From SIG701 sp045577175 (GTDB taxonomy: Bacteria; Bacillota; Clostridia; Oscillospirales; CAG-272), in NCBI GenBank assembly GCA_045577175.1, contig JAZNHT010000058.1, positions 1 through 22,371 on the forward strand: 22,371 nucleotides of DNA. Reading direction: 5' to 3'. The stretch's first letter is position 1, and each line of letters opens with the position of its first letter. The position numbers and the translations under genes were made by a program. Below, one piece after another: positions 15,650 to 22,371 of the stretch. Under the pieces are notes generated by a model that searched no databases, had not been told where the DNA came from, and saw nothing but the letters and a program-made list of their open reading frames with translations.

Positions 15650-16479
15650 TCGGTATGAAAGAACCTTTGATCCCCGTTCTCGGCGTCGTTACGGACATCC
15701 GTACCGATACGCCGGACGTCAAGACGTTCCGCGTTGTCACTCCCGAGGGCAAAAAGCCGTTTGAGCATATGCCCGGTCAGTGTGCGATGCTCTCCATGCC
15801 CGGTATCGGCGAGGCACTTTTCTCCATCACCTCCTCTCCCACGAATACGGAGTTTATGGAGTTTTCCATCAAAAAGTGCGGATGCGTCACCGAATGGCTT
15901 CACCATATGGAGGTCGGTCAAGAGATCACAATCCGCGGTCCGTACGGCAATGCGTTCCCCGTGGATACCGCTTTTGCCGGACGGGATCTGCTCTTTATCG
16001 CAGGCGGTATCGGTCTTGCACCGCTTCGCTCCGTCATCAACTACGTGCGCCATTACCGCGACCGCTACGGCAAGGTCGATATTGTGTACGGCTCGCGCTC
16101 CAAGGGCGACCTCGTGGACTATAAAGAGATTGTGGACGAGTGGTGTAAGGATGCCGGTATCAACGTGTATCTCACGATCGACCGCGAGCAGCCCGATTGG
16201 GACGGTCACGTTGGATTCGTGCCGAACTACGTCAAGGAGCTCGGCTTCGATACGAACAAAACTGCCGTTCTCTGCGGACCGCCGATCATGATTAAATTCA
16301 CGCTCGCCGGACTGCAGGAGCTCGGCTTTGACAAAACGCAGGTCTACACCACCTTGGAGCTTCGCATGAAATGCGCGCTCGGCAAATGCGGCCGATGCAA
16401 CGTAGGTGCGAAGTACGTCTGCAAGGACGGTCCCGTCTTCCGCTGTGACGAATTGGACACCTTGCCCGACGAATACTGA
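15646..16479 (+). CDS. FAD/NAD(P)H oxidoreductase (FlxA/AsrB-like)
   Basis: This ferredoxin-reductase-fold flavoprotein would bring NADH or NADPH electrons into the complex. It is 277 residues from GTG 15646, favoured because GGGAGGTGA ends 6 nt upstream and the start overlaps the preceding stop (GTGA); ATG 15655 is the alternative. Visible features are an FAD region (MPGQCAMLSMPG, ALFSITSSP), a nucleotide-binding FIAGGIGLAPLRSVI, a CGPPIMIK block and a C-terminal 2Fe-2S cysteine set in MKCALGKCGRCNVG ... CKDGPVF, as in AsrB and PyrK relatives. NADH versus NADPH cannot be told from the motif. Position and partners match FlxA. Confidence 0.9.
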   Translation: MIGMKEPLIPVLGVVTDIRTDTPDVKTFRVVTPEGKKPFEHMPGQCAMLSMPGIGEALFSITSSPTNTEFMEFSIKKCGCVTEWLHHMEVGQEITIRGPYGNAFPVDTAFAGRDLLFIAGGIGLAPLRSVINYVRHYRDRYGKVDIVYGSRSKGDLVDYKEIVDEWCKDAGINVYLTIDREQPDWDGHVGFVPNYVKELGFDTNKTAVLCGPPIMIKFTLAGLQELGFDKTQVYTTLELRMKCALGKCGRCNVGAKYVCKDGPVFRCDELDTLPDEY

Positions 16480-16496
16480 TATAAGGAGCGACGGAT

Positions 16497-17171
16497 ATGG
16501 AATCTATGGTTACGATTTATCTTTTCGGCAAGAAATACGAGGTGCCGGAAAATCTCACGATCATGTGCGCAATGGAGTACGCGGGCTACCAGCTCGTGCG
16601 CGGATGCGGATGCCGTAACGGCTTCTGCGGTGCATGCGCCACGATCTACCGTATCAAGGGTGATACGGAGCTCAAGACGTGTCTCGCCTGCCAGACGAAG
16701 GTCGAGAACGATATGTACATCGCGACACTGCCGTTCTTCCCGCTTGTGAAGAAGGAGTTCGATATTGAAAACGTCACCGTTTCCGAGCAGATCATGATGC
16801 AGCTGTACCCCGAAATTTACGCGTGCGTCGGCTGCAACGCCTGCACGAAGAGCTGTACGCAGGACTTGAACGTTATGCAGTACATCGCCTACGCGCAGAG
16901 AGGCGAGTTTGAAAAGTGCGCCGAGGAGTCCTTCGACTGTGTTATGTGCGGCGTTTGCTCCTCCCGCTGTCCCGCAGGAATCTCCCATCCGCAGGTGGCT
17001 ATGCTTGCACGCCGCATAAACGGCAAATATCTCGCGCCGAAGACGGCACATCTCACAGACCGCGTGCAGGAAATCAAGGACGGCACGTTCAAGGAACTCC
17101 TGGAGGCTCTCATGCAGAAGCCGGTTGAAGAGATGAAAGAGCTCTACAACCACCGCGAGATCGAGAAATAA
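16497..17171 (+). CDS. Fumarate reductase/succinate dehydrogenase-like iron-sulfur subunit
   Basis: The product is 224 residues with AAGGAG upstream of ATG 16497. The N-terminal half is a ferredoxin-like 2Fe-2S domain with CGCRNGFCGAC and a further Cys in TCLACQT. The C-terminal half has two cluster motifs, CVGCNACTKSC and CVMCGVCSSRCPAG. The order equals FrdB/SdhB and the N-terminal part of methanogen thiol:fumarate reductase TfrB, but it lacks TfrB's C-terminal CCG domains. Those CCG modules are present in this operon as the separate HdrB. No membrane anchor gene (FrdC/D or SdhC) is adjacent, so the enzyme should be cytoplasmic and take electrons from a soluble partner, most plausibly the Hdr/Flx proteins. 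The flavoprotein gene follows after 12 nt. Confidence 0.85.
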   Translation: MESMVTIYLFGKKYEVPENLTIMCAMEYAGYQLVRGCGCRNGFCGACATIYRIKGDTELKTCLACQTKVENDMYIATLPFFPLVKKEFDIENVTVSEQIMMQLYPEIYACVGCNACTKSCTQDLNVMQYIAYAQRGEFEKCAEESFDCVMCGVCSSRCPAGISHPQVAMLARRINGKYLAPKTAHLTDRVQEIKDGTFKELLEALMQKPVEEMKELYNHREIEK

Positions 17172-17183
17172 GGAGGAGACGGT

Positions 17184-18794
17184 ATGTATTCCGAGACACT
17201 GAAACAGTCTATCAAGGCGGTCGAGGCGGCACGCGAGAAAAATATCGCGTACGAGCCTGCCCGCATGACGGCAAAGGAGAAGGAAGACCTTCTCGCCGCA
17301 TATCATCCCGACTATAAGCAGGATCAGTTTGAAACCTTGAAGATCGGTCCGAACAAGGGTGAGAAGGTGCCACTTGAGCTCGCAGAGATGCTCGAGGCAC
17401 ACAGCCGTATCACCTCCGATGCGGTTGATCTCGCCAATCCCGATTACGATGTCGATGTGCTTATCATCGGCGGCGGCGGTGCAGGTGCGTCCGCGGCAAT
17501 CGAGGCGGACGAGGCAGGGGCTAAGACGATGATCGTCACGAAGCTCCGCATCGGTGACGCGAACACGATGATGGCGGAGGGCGGTATCCAGGCGGCTGAT
17601 AAGCCGAACGATTCCCCCGCTACGCATTATCTTGACGCGTTCGGCGGCGGTCACTTTGCCGCAAAGCCCGAGCTGCTTTATAAGCTCGTAAACGATGCCC
17701 CCGAGGCAATTCTTTGGCTGAACGAGCTCGGCGTTGAGTTTGACAAAGCGCCCGACGGCACAATGATTACGACGCACGGCGGCGGTACGTCGCGCAAGCG
17801 TATGCACGCCGCGAAGGACTATTCCGGCGCGGAGATCATGCGCACGCTCCGCGATGAGGTGCTCAACCGCAAAATTCCCGTGGTCGATTTCACCGCGGCG
17901 ATCGAGCTGATTCTGGACGAAAAGGGCAATGCCGCAGGCACTGTCCTTATGAATATGGAGACGAAGGAGCTGCTCGTCGCCCGTGCAAAGACGGTCATTA
18001 TCGCTACCGGCGGTGCGGGCAGAATGCACTATCAGGGCTTCCCGACGTCCAATCACTACGGCGCGACCGCGGACGGTCTCGTTCTCGGCTACCGTGCCGG
18101 TGCGAAGCTGCTTTATGCCGATACGCTCCAGTATCACCCGACCGGTGCGGCGTATCCCGAGCAGATTTTCGGCGCGCTCGTTACCGAGAAGGTGCGCTCT
18201 CTCGGCGCAAAGCTCATCAACGCCGACGGCGAGGTTTTCATGCATCCGCTGGAGACGCGCGACGTGTCCGCGGCATCGATCATCCGTGAGTGCACGACGC
18301 GCGGCAAGGGTGTGGCGACCGGCATGGGACTCGGCGTGTGGCTTGATACGCCCATGATTGAAAAAATTGGCGGCGAGGGCACGATTGAGAGAAGAATACC
18401 CGCCATGATGCGTATGTTCGGCAAGTACGGCATCGACATCCGCAAGGAGCCGATCATTGTCTATCCGACACTGCACTACCAGAACGGCGGATTGGATATT
18501 GACGATACGTGCATGTCCACCGGCGTGGAGAATCTGTTTGTCGCAGGTGAGGCGGTCGGCGGTATCCACGGACGCAACCGTCTGATGGGCAACTCGCTCC
18601 TCGACATTATCGTGTTCGGTCGTTCGGCAGGCAAAAATGCCGCCGCGAAGAGCAAGGACGTTACCGTTGGTACGCTTACGCTCTCCCATATTGACGCATT
18701 TGACAAAGAACGTGCTGCCGCAGGCATCGAAACGGACGCGGTTTCTCCGAAACTTCTGCCCAGATATACCCACGGCAACGAAAAGCTGAAATAA
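17184..18794 (+). CDS. Fumarate-reductase-like flavoprotein (FrdA/SdhA family), soluble type
   Basis: The product is 536 residues. An N-terminal extension of about 88 residues (with HPDYKQDQF and IGPNKGEKVP) precedes the FAD loop LIIGGGGAGASAA near 93-105. Family blocks follow: MMAEGGIQAA, HGGGTSRKRMH, IIATGGAGR, QYHPTGA, IIRECTTRGKG, HYQNGGLDID, and AGEAVGGIHGRNRLMGNSLLD. The His and Arg residues expected for fumarate/succinate chemistry appear present. The His that binds FAD covalently in FrdA/SdhA (RSHTV) is replaced by Asn127 in DANTMM, so FAD is probably non-covalent, as in L-aspartate oxidase. Aspartate oxidase is an alternative, but no nadA or nadC is nearby and a partner iron-sulfur subunit is. 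Inferred role: fumarate to succinate using Hdr/Flx electrons. Confidence 0.87.
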   Translation: MYSETLKQSIKAVEAAREKNIAYEPARMTAKEKEDLLAAYHPDYKQDQFETLKIGPNKGEKVPLELAEMLEAHSRITSDAVDLANPDYDVDVLIIGGGGAGASAAIEADEAGAKTMIVTKLRIGDANTMMAEGGIQAADKPNDSPATHYLDAFGGGHFAAKPELLYKLVNDAPEAILWLNELGVEFDKAPDGTMITTHGGGTSRKRMHAAKDYSGAEIMRTLRDEVLNRKIPVVDFTAAIELILDEKGNAAGTVLMNMETKELLVARAKTVIIATGGAGRMHYQGFPTSNHYGATADGLVLGYRAGAKLLYADTLQYHPTGAAYPEQIFGALVTEKVRSLGAKLINADGEVFMHPLETRDVSAASIIRECTTRGKGVATGMGLGVWLDTPMIEKIGGEGTIERRIPAMMRMFGKYGIDIRKEPIIVYPTLHYQNGGLDIDDTCMSTGVENLFVAGEAVGGIHGRNRLMGNSLLDIIVFGRSAGKNAAAKSKDVTVGTLTLSHIDAFDKERAAAGIETDAVSPKLLPRYTHGNEKLK

Positions 18795-18806
18795 GAGGTG
18801 ACTGAT

Positions 18807-20054
18807 ATGGAATGGCTTGGCGGATTGATTTCGGCGAAAGAGCTTTACTTTGCGCTTATGTGCGTATTCGCAATTCTGTTTGTCGGGTATGCATTCGGCA
18901 GAATTACAATCAAAGGCGTCTGCCTCGGCGATGCCGGTGTGTTCATTATGGCACTTCTGTTTGGTGCAATTTTCAAGGACAGTATCTTTGCTGAAACCAG
19001 CTCCACAGGAGTGGTGCTCGGCGAGGTGCTCGAGTCTCTGGAAGCACTTGGTCTTATCCTCTTTGTTACATCTGTAGGCTTTATTGCCGGTCCGAAGTTC
19101 TTCGGGAATATGAAAAAAAACTTCACCTCCTATGTTCTTCTCGGTGTTATTATTATTCTCGCAGGCGGTCTTTCCGCTACTGCTTGTATCGGTATGGGAG
19201 AGGTTATCGGATACGGTGCATCCATTGAAACGCAGGACGGATTTGTTGCGATGATCGTCGGTCTGCTCTCCGGATCGCTCACCTCCACGCCCGCATTCTC
19301 TGCGGCAAAGGCAACAGCGGCCGCGGAATATGAGTCTCTCGTTGCCGTCGGACACGGTATCGCGTACATCTTCGGTGTTATCGGTGTCGTTTTGTTCGTA
19401 CAGCTAATTCCGAAGCTCTCCCGTGCCAATATGGATGAGGAGAGAGCAAAGCTCGTACAGGTTGATTCCGGTGCGAAGAAGAAAGAGACAGGCAAACTTT
19501 TTCAGCTTGACGGACACGGTATGGCAGTGTTCTCTATTGCCGCCGTTCTCGGAACAATTGTCGGTGCGATCAAGATTCCGCTCAGCGGTGACGGATTCTC
19601 CGGCACGTGCTTCTCGCTTACCACAACAGGCGGATGCTTGCTTGTCGCTCTCGTTATCGGTCACTTCGGCAGAATCGGCAAGCTGAGTCTCACGCCCGAT
19701 ACGCATACACTGAAGCTGTTCCGCGAGCTTGGACTCGTCTTGTTCCTTGTCGGTGCCGGCGTTCCCGGCGGTAAGGATTTCGTGGCGAACTTCGATCCGA
19801 TGTACTTCGTGTACGGTGTCATTATGACAATCATTCCGATGGTGATCGGCTTCCTGTTTGCAAAGTATGTTTTGAAGCTCAGCCTGCTCAATAACCTCGG
19901 CGCGATCACGGGCGGTATGACGAGTACGCCTGCGCTCGGTACGCTGATCGGTGTTGCCAAAACGGAGGATGTTGCCGCCGCATACGCCGCAACGTATCCG
20001 ATCGCACTGATCGCGGTTGTTCTGATTTCGCAGGCACTGATTCTGATATTCTGA
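18807..20054 (+). CDS. AspT/YidE-family transporter, probable succinate (dicarboxylate) exporter
   Basis: The product is 415 residues from ATG 18807, with AAGAGGTGA just upstream; an in-frame GTG at 18798 falls within that ribosome binding site. About ten hydrophobic helices form two related halves, each with the duplicated family motif: LLSGSLTSTPAFSAA (about residue 155) and ITGGMTSTPALGTLIG (about 370). This is the aspartate:alanine exchanger (AspT/YidE/YbjL) fold. Known members include AspT (aspartate/alanine exchange) and Corynebacterium SucE (succinate export). The linker between halves is only about 40 residues, without the two TrkA_C domains of larger members. As last gene of an oxaloacetate-to-succinate operon it most plausibly exports succinate or exchanges it for a dicarboxylate; the substrate is inferred from context. 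Confidence 0.85.
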   Translation: MEWLGGLISAKELYFALMCVFAILFVGYAFGRITIKGVCLGDAGVFIMALLFGAIFKDSIFAETSSTGVVLGEVLESLEALGLILFVTSVGFIAGPKFFGNMKKNFTSYVLLGVIIILAGGLSATACIGMGEVIGYGASIETQDGFVAMIVGLLSGSLTSTPAFSAAKATAAAEYESLVAVGHGIAYIFGVIGVVLFVQLIPKLSRANMDEERAKLVQVDSGAKKKETGKLFQLDGHGMAVFSIAAVLGTIVGAIKIPLSGDGFSGTCFSLTTTGGCLLVALVIGHFGRIGKLSLTPDTHTLKLFRELGLVLFLVGAGVPGGKDFVANFDPMYFVYGVIMTIIPMVIGFLFAKYVLKLSLLNNLGAITGGMTSTPALGTLIGVAKTEDVAAAYAATYPIALIAVVLISQALILIF

Positions 20055-20060
20055 TAAAGC

Positions 20061-20091
20061 AAAAAATGCTGCCCATCGGGCAGCATTTTTT
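20061..20091. terminator. Bidirectional terminator between convergent operons
   Basis: AAAAAATGCTGCCC (20061-20074) pairs with GGGCAGCATTTTTT (20078-20091) over 14 bp, loop 3 nt. T6 follows the GC stem on both strands, so it serves the + strand transporter operon and the minus-strand serine dehydratase. The dehydratase stop codon (20090-20092) lies inside the right arm. Confidence 0.93.
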
Positions 20092-21520
20092 ATATCCGTA
20101 TATTCGCCAGTCCCGCTTCGGATGTTTCCTTGTAGCGGTGGGACATATCCAGCCCCGTTTCTTTCATAATCACGATCACGTTGTCCAAAGAAATTTTGCG
20201 CGTGTCACTCAGAAAGCTGGAAAGATTGACCGCATTGATCGCGCGCATCGCCGCGACCGCGTTTCGCTCGATGCAGGGGATCTGTACCAATCCGCAGATC
20301 GGATCGCACGTCAGACCGAGATGATGCTCGATCGCAATCTCCGCGGCGTATTCGATCTTGTCAAAGCTGAGATTAAAAAGCTCCGCCAAGGCTGCCGCCG
20401 CCATCGCGCACGCACTGCCGACTTCCGCCTGACAGCCGCATTCCGCGCCGGAAATAGAGGCGTTCGTTTTTATCAGATTGCCGATCAGCCCTGCCGTGGC
20501 AAGTGCTTGCAGAATCTGTCGGTCACTGAAGCGGTGCTTGTCCCTTTGATAATACAAAACGGCAGGGAGCACGCCCGATGCGCCGCACGTCGGTGCGGTG
20601 ACGATCGTGCCGCCGGAGGCATTTTCCTCGCTCACCGAAAAGGCGTATGAGCAGACGAGACGGTTTTCCCTCGTCTCTGTCGTTTCATCAATGTGCTGTA
20701 GATTGTGCAAATACTGCGCTTTTCTCTGTACGTTCAGTCCGCCGGGGAGGATGCCGTCCGCGTGCAGTCCGTTTTCGATTGCCGTCTGCATGGTCTCCCA
20801 TACGTCTGTGAGATAGTCCCAGATTTCGCGCCCTTCGATTTCCTCAACGTACTGCCAGAGGCGCATCCGCTTTTGTCGACAGTGCTCTGCGATTTCCGAA
20901 AACTTCGTCAGCGGATACAGAATCGGCGCATCCGCCTCCGTGCCGCTTTCCGTGGCGATCCGACCGCCGCCCACGCTGAAAATGCGCTGGGAACCGAGCA
21001 GGGTGTCGCCCTTGTATGCCTTGAGATCCATTGTGTTCGGATGCGGTACAACGGTTGCGGTGTCAAATACGACCTCCGTGGGAATCGGTGCAAGCGTGGA
21101 TTTTATAACGGTGTCCGTCGCGTGTCCGCGCCCTGTTTTCGCAAGCGATCCGTAGAGGACAGCGGTGAATCGGTCGGCGTCCGGGTACTTTTTCCCGAAG
21201 AGCTTGCACGCGCGCTCCGGTCCCATCGTGTGTGAGCTGGACGGTCCGCGTCCGATGCGGTAAAGCTCACGGAGAGATTCCATGCCGTTCGCCGTCGGGG
21301 TGCACAGGCGGGCTTCCGACGGGGAGAAAAAATAATCCGACGGGACGTTCAGATGCTTTGTAATCATGAGAAGACTTTCTGCGGAGGGAACCGTGGAACC
21401 GCGCTCCCAACGGGAGACGGTCTGCGCATTGATGCCGAGCTTTGCGGCGAGTTCCTTTTGAGAGAGTCCGTATTTCTTTCTGAGTTCGGTGATCTTTGCG
21501 GACAGAGATTTTTCCGTCAT
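20090..21520 (-). CDS. XRE helix-turn-helix domain fused to iron-sulfur L-serine dehydratase
   Basis: The product is 476 residues. Residues about 7-62 are an XRE/Cro-type DNA-binding domain (LRKKYGLSQKELAAKLGINAQ, then VSRWERGSTVPS). A short linker leads to an iron-sulfur L-serine ammonia-lyase in one chain: the beta-like part with GPSSSHTMGPERA (92-104), then the alpha-like part with TAPTCGASG, GAECGCQAEVG (C361, C363) and TCDPICGLVQIPC (C405, C409, C416), which supply the 4Fe-4S ligands. It converts L-serine to pyruvate and ammonia. Firmicutes usually encode alpha and beta subunits separately, so a single chain with a DNA-binding head is unusual. ATG has AGGT/GGAGG 6 nt upstream. The reading frame is intact. 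A regulator sensing serine or cluster status and binding its own promoter is an attractive but untested reading. Confidence 0.93.
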   Translation of the reverse strand: MTEKSLSAKITELRKKYGLSQKELAAKLGINAQTVSRWERGSTVPSAESLLMITKHLNVPSDYFFSPSEARLCTPTANGMESLRELYRIGRGPSSSHTMGPERACKLFGKKYPDADRFTAVLYGSLAKTGRGHATDTVIKSTLAPIPTEVVFDTATVVPHPNTMDLKAYKGDTLLGSQRIFSVGGGRIATESGTEADAPILYPLTKFSEIAEHCRQKRMRLWQYVEEIEGREIWDYLTDVWETMQTAIENGLHADGILPGGLNVQRKAQYLHNLQHIDETTETRENRLVCSYAFSVSEENASGGTIVTAPTCGASGVLPAVLYYQRDKHRFSDRQILQALATAGLIGNLIKTNASISGAECGCQAEVGSACAMAAAALAELFNLSFDKIEYAAEIAIEHHLGLTCDPICGLVQIPCIERNAVAAMRAINAVNLSSFLSDTRKISLDNVIVIMKETGLDMSHRYKETSEAGLANIRI

Positions 21521-21551
21521 GCCGTTACCTCCGATTGTGATTGTTTAGTAT

Positions 21552-21580
21552 ATTATATGATATTTTTGCGAAAAAGTAAA
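21552..21580 (-). promoter_or_regulatory. Promoter of the HTH-serine dehydratase gene
   Basis: On the minus strand -35 TTTACT (21580-21575) and -10 TATAAT (21557-21552) are 17 bp apart. The leader is about 25 nt, with GGAGGT (21532-21527) before ATG 21520. The A+T-rich dyad-like bases around the -10 (TATCATATAATATA) are a candidate site for the encoded XRE domain. Confidence 0.75.
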
Positions 21581-21629
21581 GGCGTTTTTTCAAAATTTGC
21601 CGCGAATCCGAGAGGGATGTGATTTTATC

Positions 21630-21658
21630 TTGACAAAAAAGATGCGGTGTGCTATAAT
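21630..21658 (+). promoter_or_regulatory. Consensus promoter of the CAU tRNA gene
   Basis: Perfect TTGACA (21630-21635), 17-bp spacer and perfect TATAAT (21653-21658) stand 12 nt before the tRNA. This is the only double-consensus promoter in the window, as expected for a stable-RNA gene. Confidence 0.9.
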
Positions 21659-21669
21659 ATCACGTGCGC

Positions 21670-21746
21670 GGGCCATTAGCTCAGTTGGTTAGAGCTCCCG
21701 GCTCATAACCGGTCGGTCCTGGGTTCGAGTCCCCGATGGCCCACCA
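21670..21746 (+). tRNA. tRNA with CAU anticodon, probably tRNA-Ile2 (lysidine type)
   Basis: This is a 77-nt cloverleaf. The acceptor GGGCCAT pairs with ATGGCCC, the D arm contains AGCTCAGTTGGTTAGAGCT, the anticodon loop is CTCATAA, the T arm contains GGTTCGAGTCC, and CCA is encoded at 21744-21746. The CGGCTCATAACCG anticodon arm is like that of Firmicutes tRNA-Ile(CAU), where TilS turns C34 to lysidine. It differs from the TTCATAC arm of the tRNA-Met at 7223-7299. An elongator Met identity cannot be excluded. Confidence 0.9.
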
Positions 21747-21756
21747 ATTACGGCAT

Positions 21757-21792
21757 ATCCGAACCTCTTCATAATAAAACAAAGTTTCGGAT
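21757..21792. repeat. Imperfect inverted repeat after the tRNA
   Basis: ATCCGAA (21757-21763) pairs with TTCGGAT (21786-21792), loop 22 nt. The same arm sequence forms the terminator next to tRNA-Glu (7058-7103). It may be a degenerate first terminator or a dispersed tRNA-linked element. Confidence 0.5.
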
Positions 21793-21805
21793 TCGTCATC
21801 GAAAT

Positions 21806-21846
21806 ACCGGGCGAGGGTTAATCCCCTTCCCGGTGTTTTGTTTTAT
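21806..21846 (+). terminator. Terminator of the CAU tRNA
   Basis: ACCGGG (21806-21811) pairs with CCCGGT (21829-21834), extended inward by GGG/CCC with two mismatches. The sequence GTTTTGTTTTAT follows as a U-rich tail on the + strand. Confidence 0.75.
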
Positions 21847-21887
21847 CCAAAGCAAACGAGCTAAATTTTGATATCAAAAAACAAAAA

Positions 21888-21914
21888 AGAGGGCATCCGC
21901 AATGGATGCCCTCT
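21888..21914 (-). terminator. Terminator of the M23 peptidase gene
   Basis: AGAGGGCATCC (21888-21898) and GGATGCCCTCT (21904-21914) pair perfectly with a 5-nt loop. On the minus strand TTTTTTGTTTTTTG follows. It starts 5 nt beyond the M23 stop codon. Confidence 0.9.
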
Positions 21915-21919
21915 CTTCG

Positions 21920-22371
21920 TTATTTCATTCTTTCGTAGATTTTGCGATACAGTTCATCGAGATAATCGTGCTTCACTCCGAGCAACGCCGCCTTAATATC
22001 GGCAGGCTTGTCAAATCCAACCTTCTTGACAATTCCGTCAATGTATGTCTCGGCATTCATCTTGCGTACATCGTACTGTCCTGTCTTATTGGAGATGCCC
22101 AAATATTCCGCAGCATTGATTGCCTTGTTGTTTCTGCGCACCTCAAAATGAAGATGCGCTCCGAAGGAATACCCGGTGTTCCCCATGATTCCGATACGCT
22201 GTCCTGCTTTCACCTTGTCGCCCTTTTTAACGGCGCGTGAGGCAAGGTGGCAATAATAGATGACTGCTCCGTCTTTCGCCTGAACAGCCACATAATTTCC
22301 CCACTGCCATGTCAAGTTCTTTTTGTCCGTGATGATCTGCGATGTCAGCACCGTGCCGTCACAGACAGAGC
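21920..22371 (-). CDS. M23-family peptidase, C-terminal part (5' end outside window)
   Basis: The frame is open to the right edge (the residues before an internal GTG at 22351 read SVCDGT), so this is the 3' part of a longer gene. It has the LytM/M23 fold: GNYVAVQAKDGAVIYYCHLA, KKGDKVKAGQRIGIMGNTGYS and the zinc/catalytic HLHFEV. M23 enzymes cut glycine-containing peptide links or peptidoglycan cross-bridges. After the catalytic core lies a tail of about 60 residues (DVRKMNAETYIDGIVKKVGF ... YLDELYRKIYERMK) that I do not recognise. The base composition resembles the left mobile-type region rather than the middle operon. A cell-wall remodelling enzyme, a conjugation-linked lysin or a prophage endolysin are all possible. 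Confidence 0.87.
   Translation of the reverse strand, partial: SVCDGTVLTSQIITDKKNLTWQWGNYVAVQAKDGAVIYYCHLASRAVKKGDKVKAGQRIGIMGNTGYSFGAHLHFEVRRNNKAINAAEYLGISNKTGQYDVRKMNAETYIDGIVKKVGFDKPADIKAALLGVKHDYLDELYRKIYERMK

Noticed and set aside
16344..19355. Very long minus-strand open frame (about 1000 codons) under the frd-like genes
   Set aside because: It lies opposite three well-supported genes with clear family motifs. Its product is Arg/His/Cys-rich without domains, as expected when high-GC coding DNA is read on the other strand.
1..22371. CRISPR array, rRNA genes, transposase or integrase
   Set aside because: No regularly spaced repeats, rRNA segments or recombinase motifs were seen on either strand.

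Overview
The window looks like a piece of an anaerobic Firmicutes (Clostridia) chromosome. Supporting signs are strong AGGAGG-type ribosome binding sites, tRNAs with encoded CCA ends, TTGACA/TATAAT promoters with 17-bp spacers, and a strictly anaerobic gene set: Hdr/Flx iron-sulfur electron-transfer proteins, a soluble fumarate-reductase-like pair and an iron-sulfur serine dehydratase. No rRNA, CRISPR array, integrase or insertion sequence is visible.

Left part (1-7024), visibly richer in A+T than the middle and all on the + strand. It opens inside a MobA/VirD2-type relaxase gene cut by the window edge. A second, well-formed gene for a coiled-coil protein with one membrane helix is nested in the relaxase 3' half in another frame, and a small unknown protein follows. 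After a good promoter comes a tightly packed four-gene operon: an ECF-like sigma factor with a long winged-helix C-terminal extension, a membrane-anchored unknown protein, and two divergent MutS-type ATPases that lack mismatch-recognition domains and both carry Asn-Glu in place of the Walker B Asp-Glu. This stretch looks like mobile or accessory DNA that stops at a tRNA pair.

Junction (7025-7669): tRNA-Glu and tRNA-Met on the minus strand with their own promoter and terminator, then a promoter and leader of about 120 nt for the next operon.

Middle part (7670-20091): one long + strand operon of twelve genes, mostly overlapping or less than 30 nt apart. They encode an LDH/MDH-family dehydrogenase (Arg at the specificity position suggests malate dehydrogenase), class II fumarase, HdrB, HdrC, HdrA, an MvhD/FlxD-like protein, two iron-sulfur proteins (FlxC/FlxB-like), a FAD/NAD(P)H reductase (FlxA/AsrB-like), a fumarate-reductase-like iron-sulfur subunit and flavoprotein, and an AspT/SucE-type exporter. 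Together they read as the reductive branch oxaloacetate -> malate -> fumarate -> succinate -> export. The fumarate step appears wired to an Hdr-Flx module of the kind known for flavin-based electron bifurcation. This is the best candidate for a new system: an NADH-dependent, soluble, bifurcating fumarate reductase.

Right part (20061-22371): a bidirectional terminator; a convergent minus-strand gene fusing an XRE helix-turn-helix domain to an iron-sulfur L-serine dehydratase; a CAU-anticodon tRNA (probably Ile2) with a consensus promoter and terminator; and, at the edge, a truncated minus-strand M23 peptidase.
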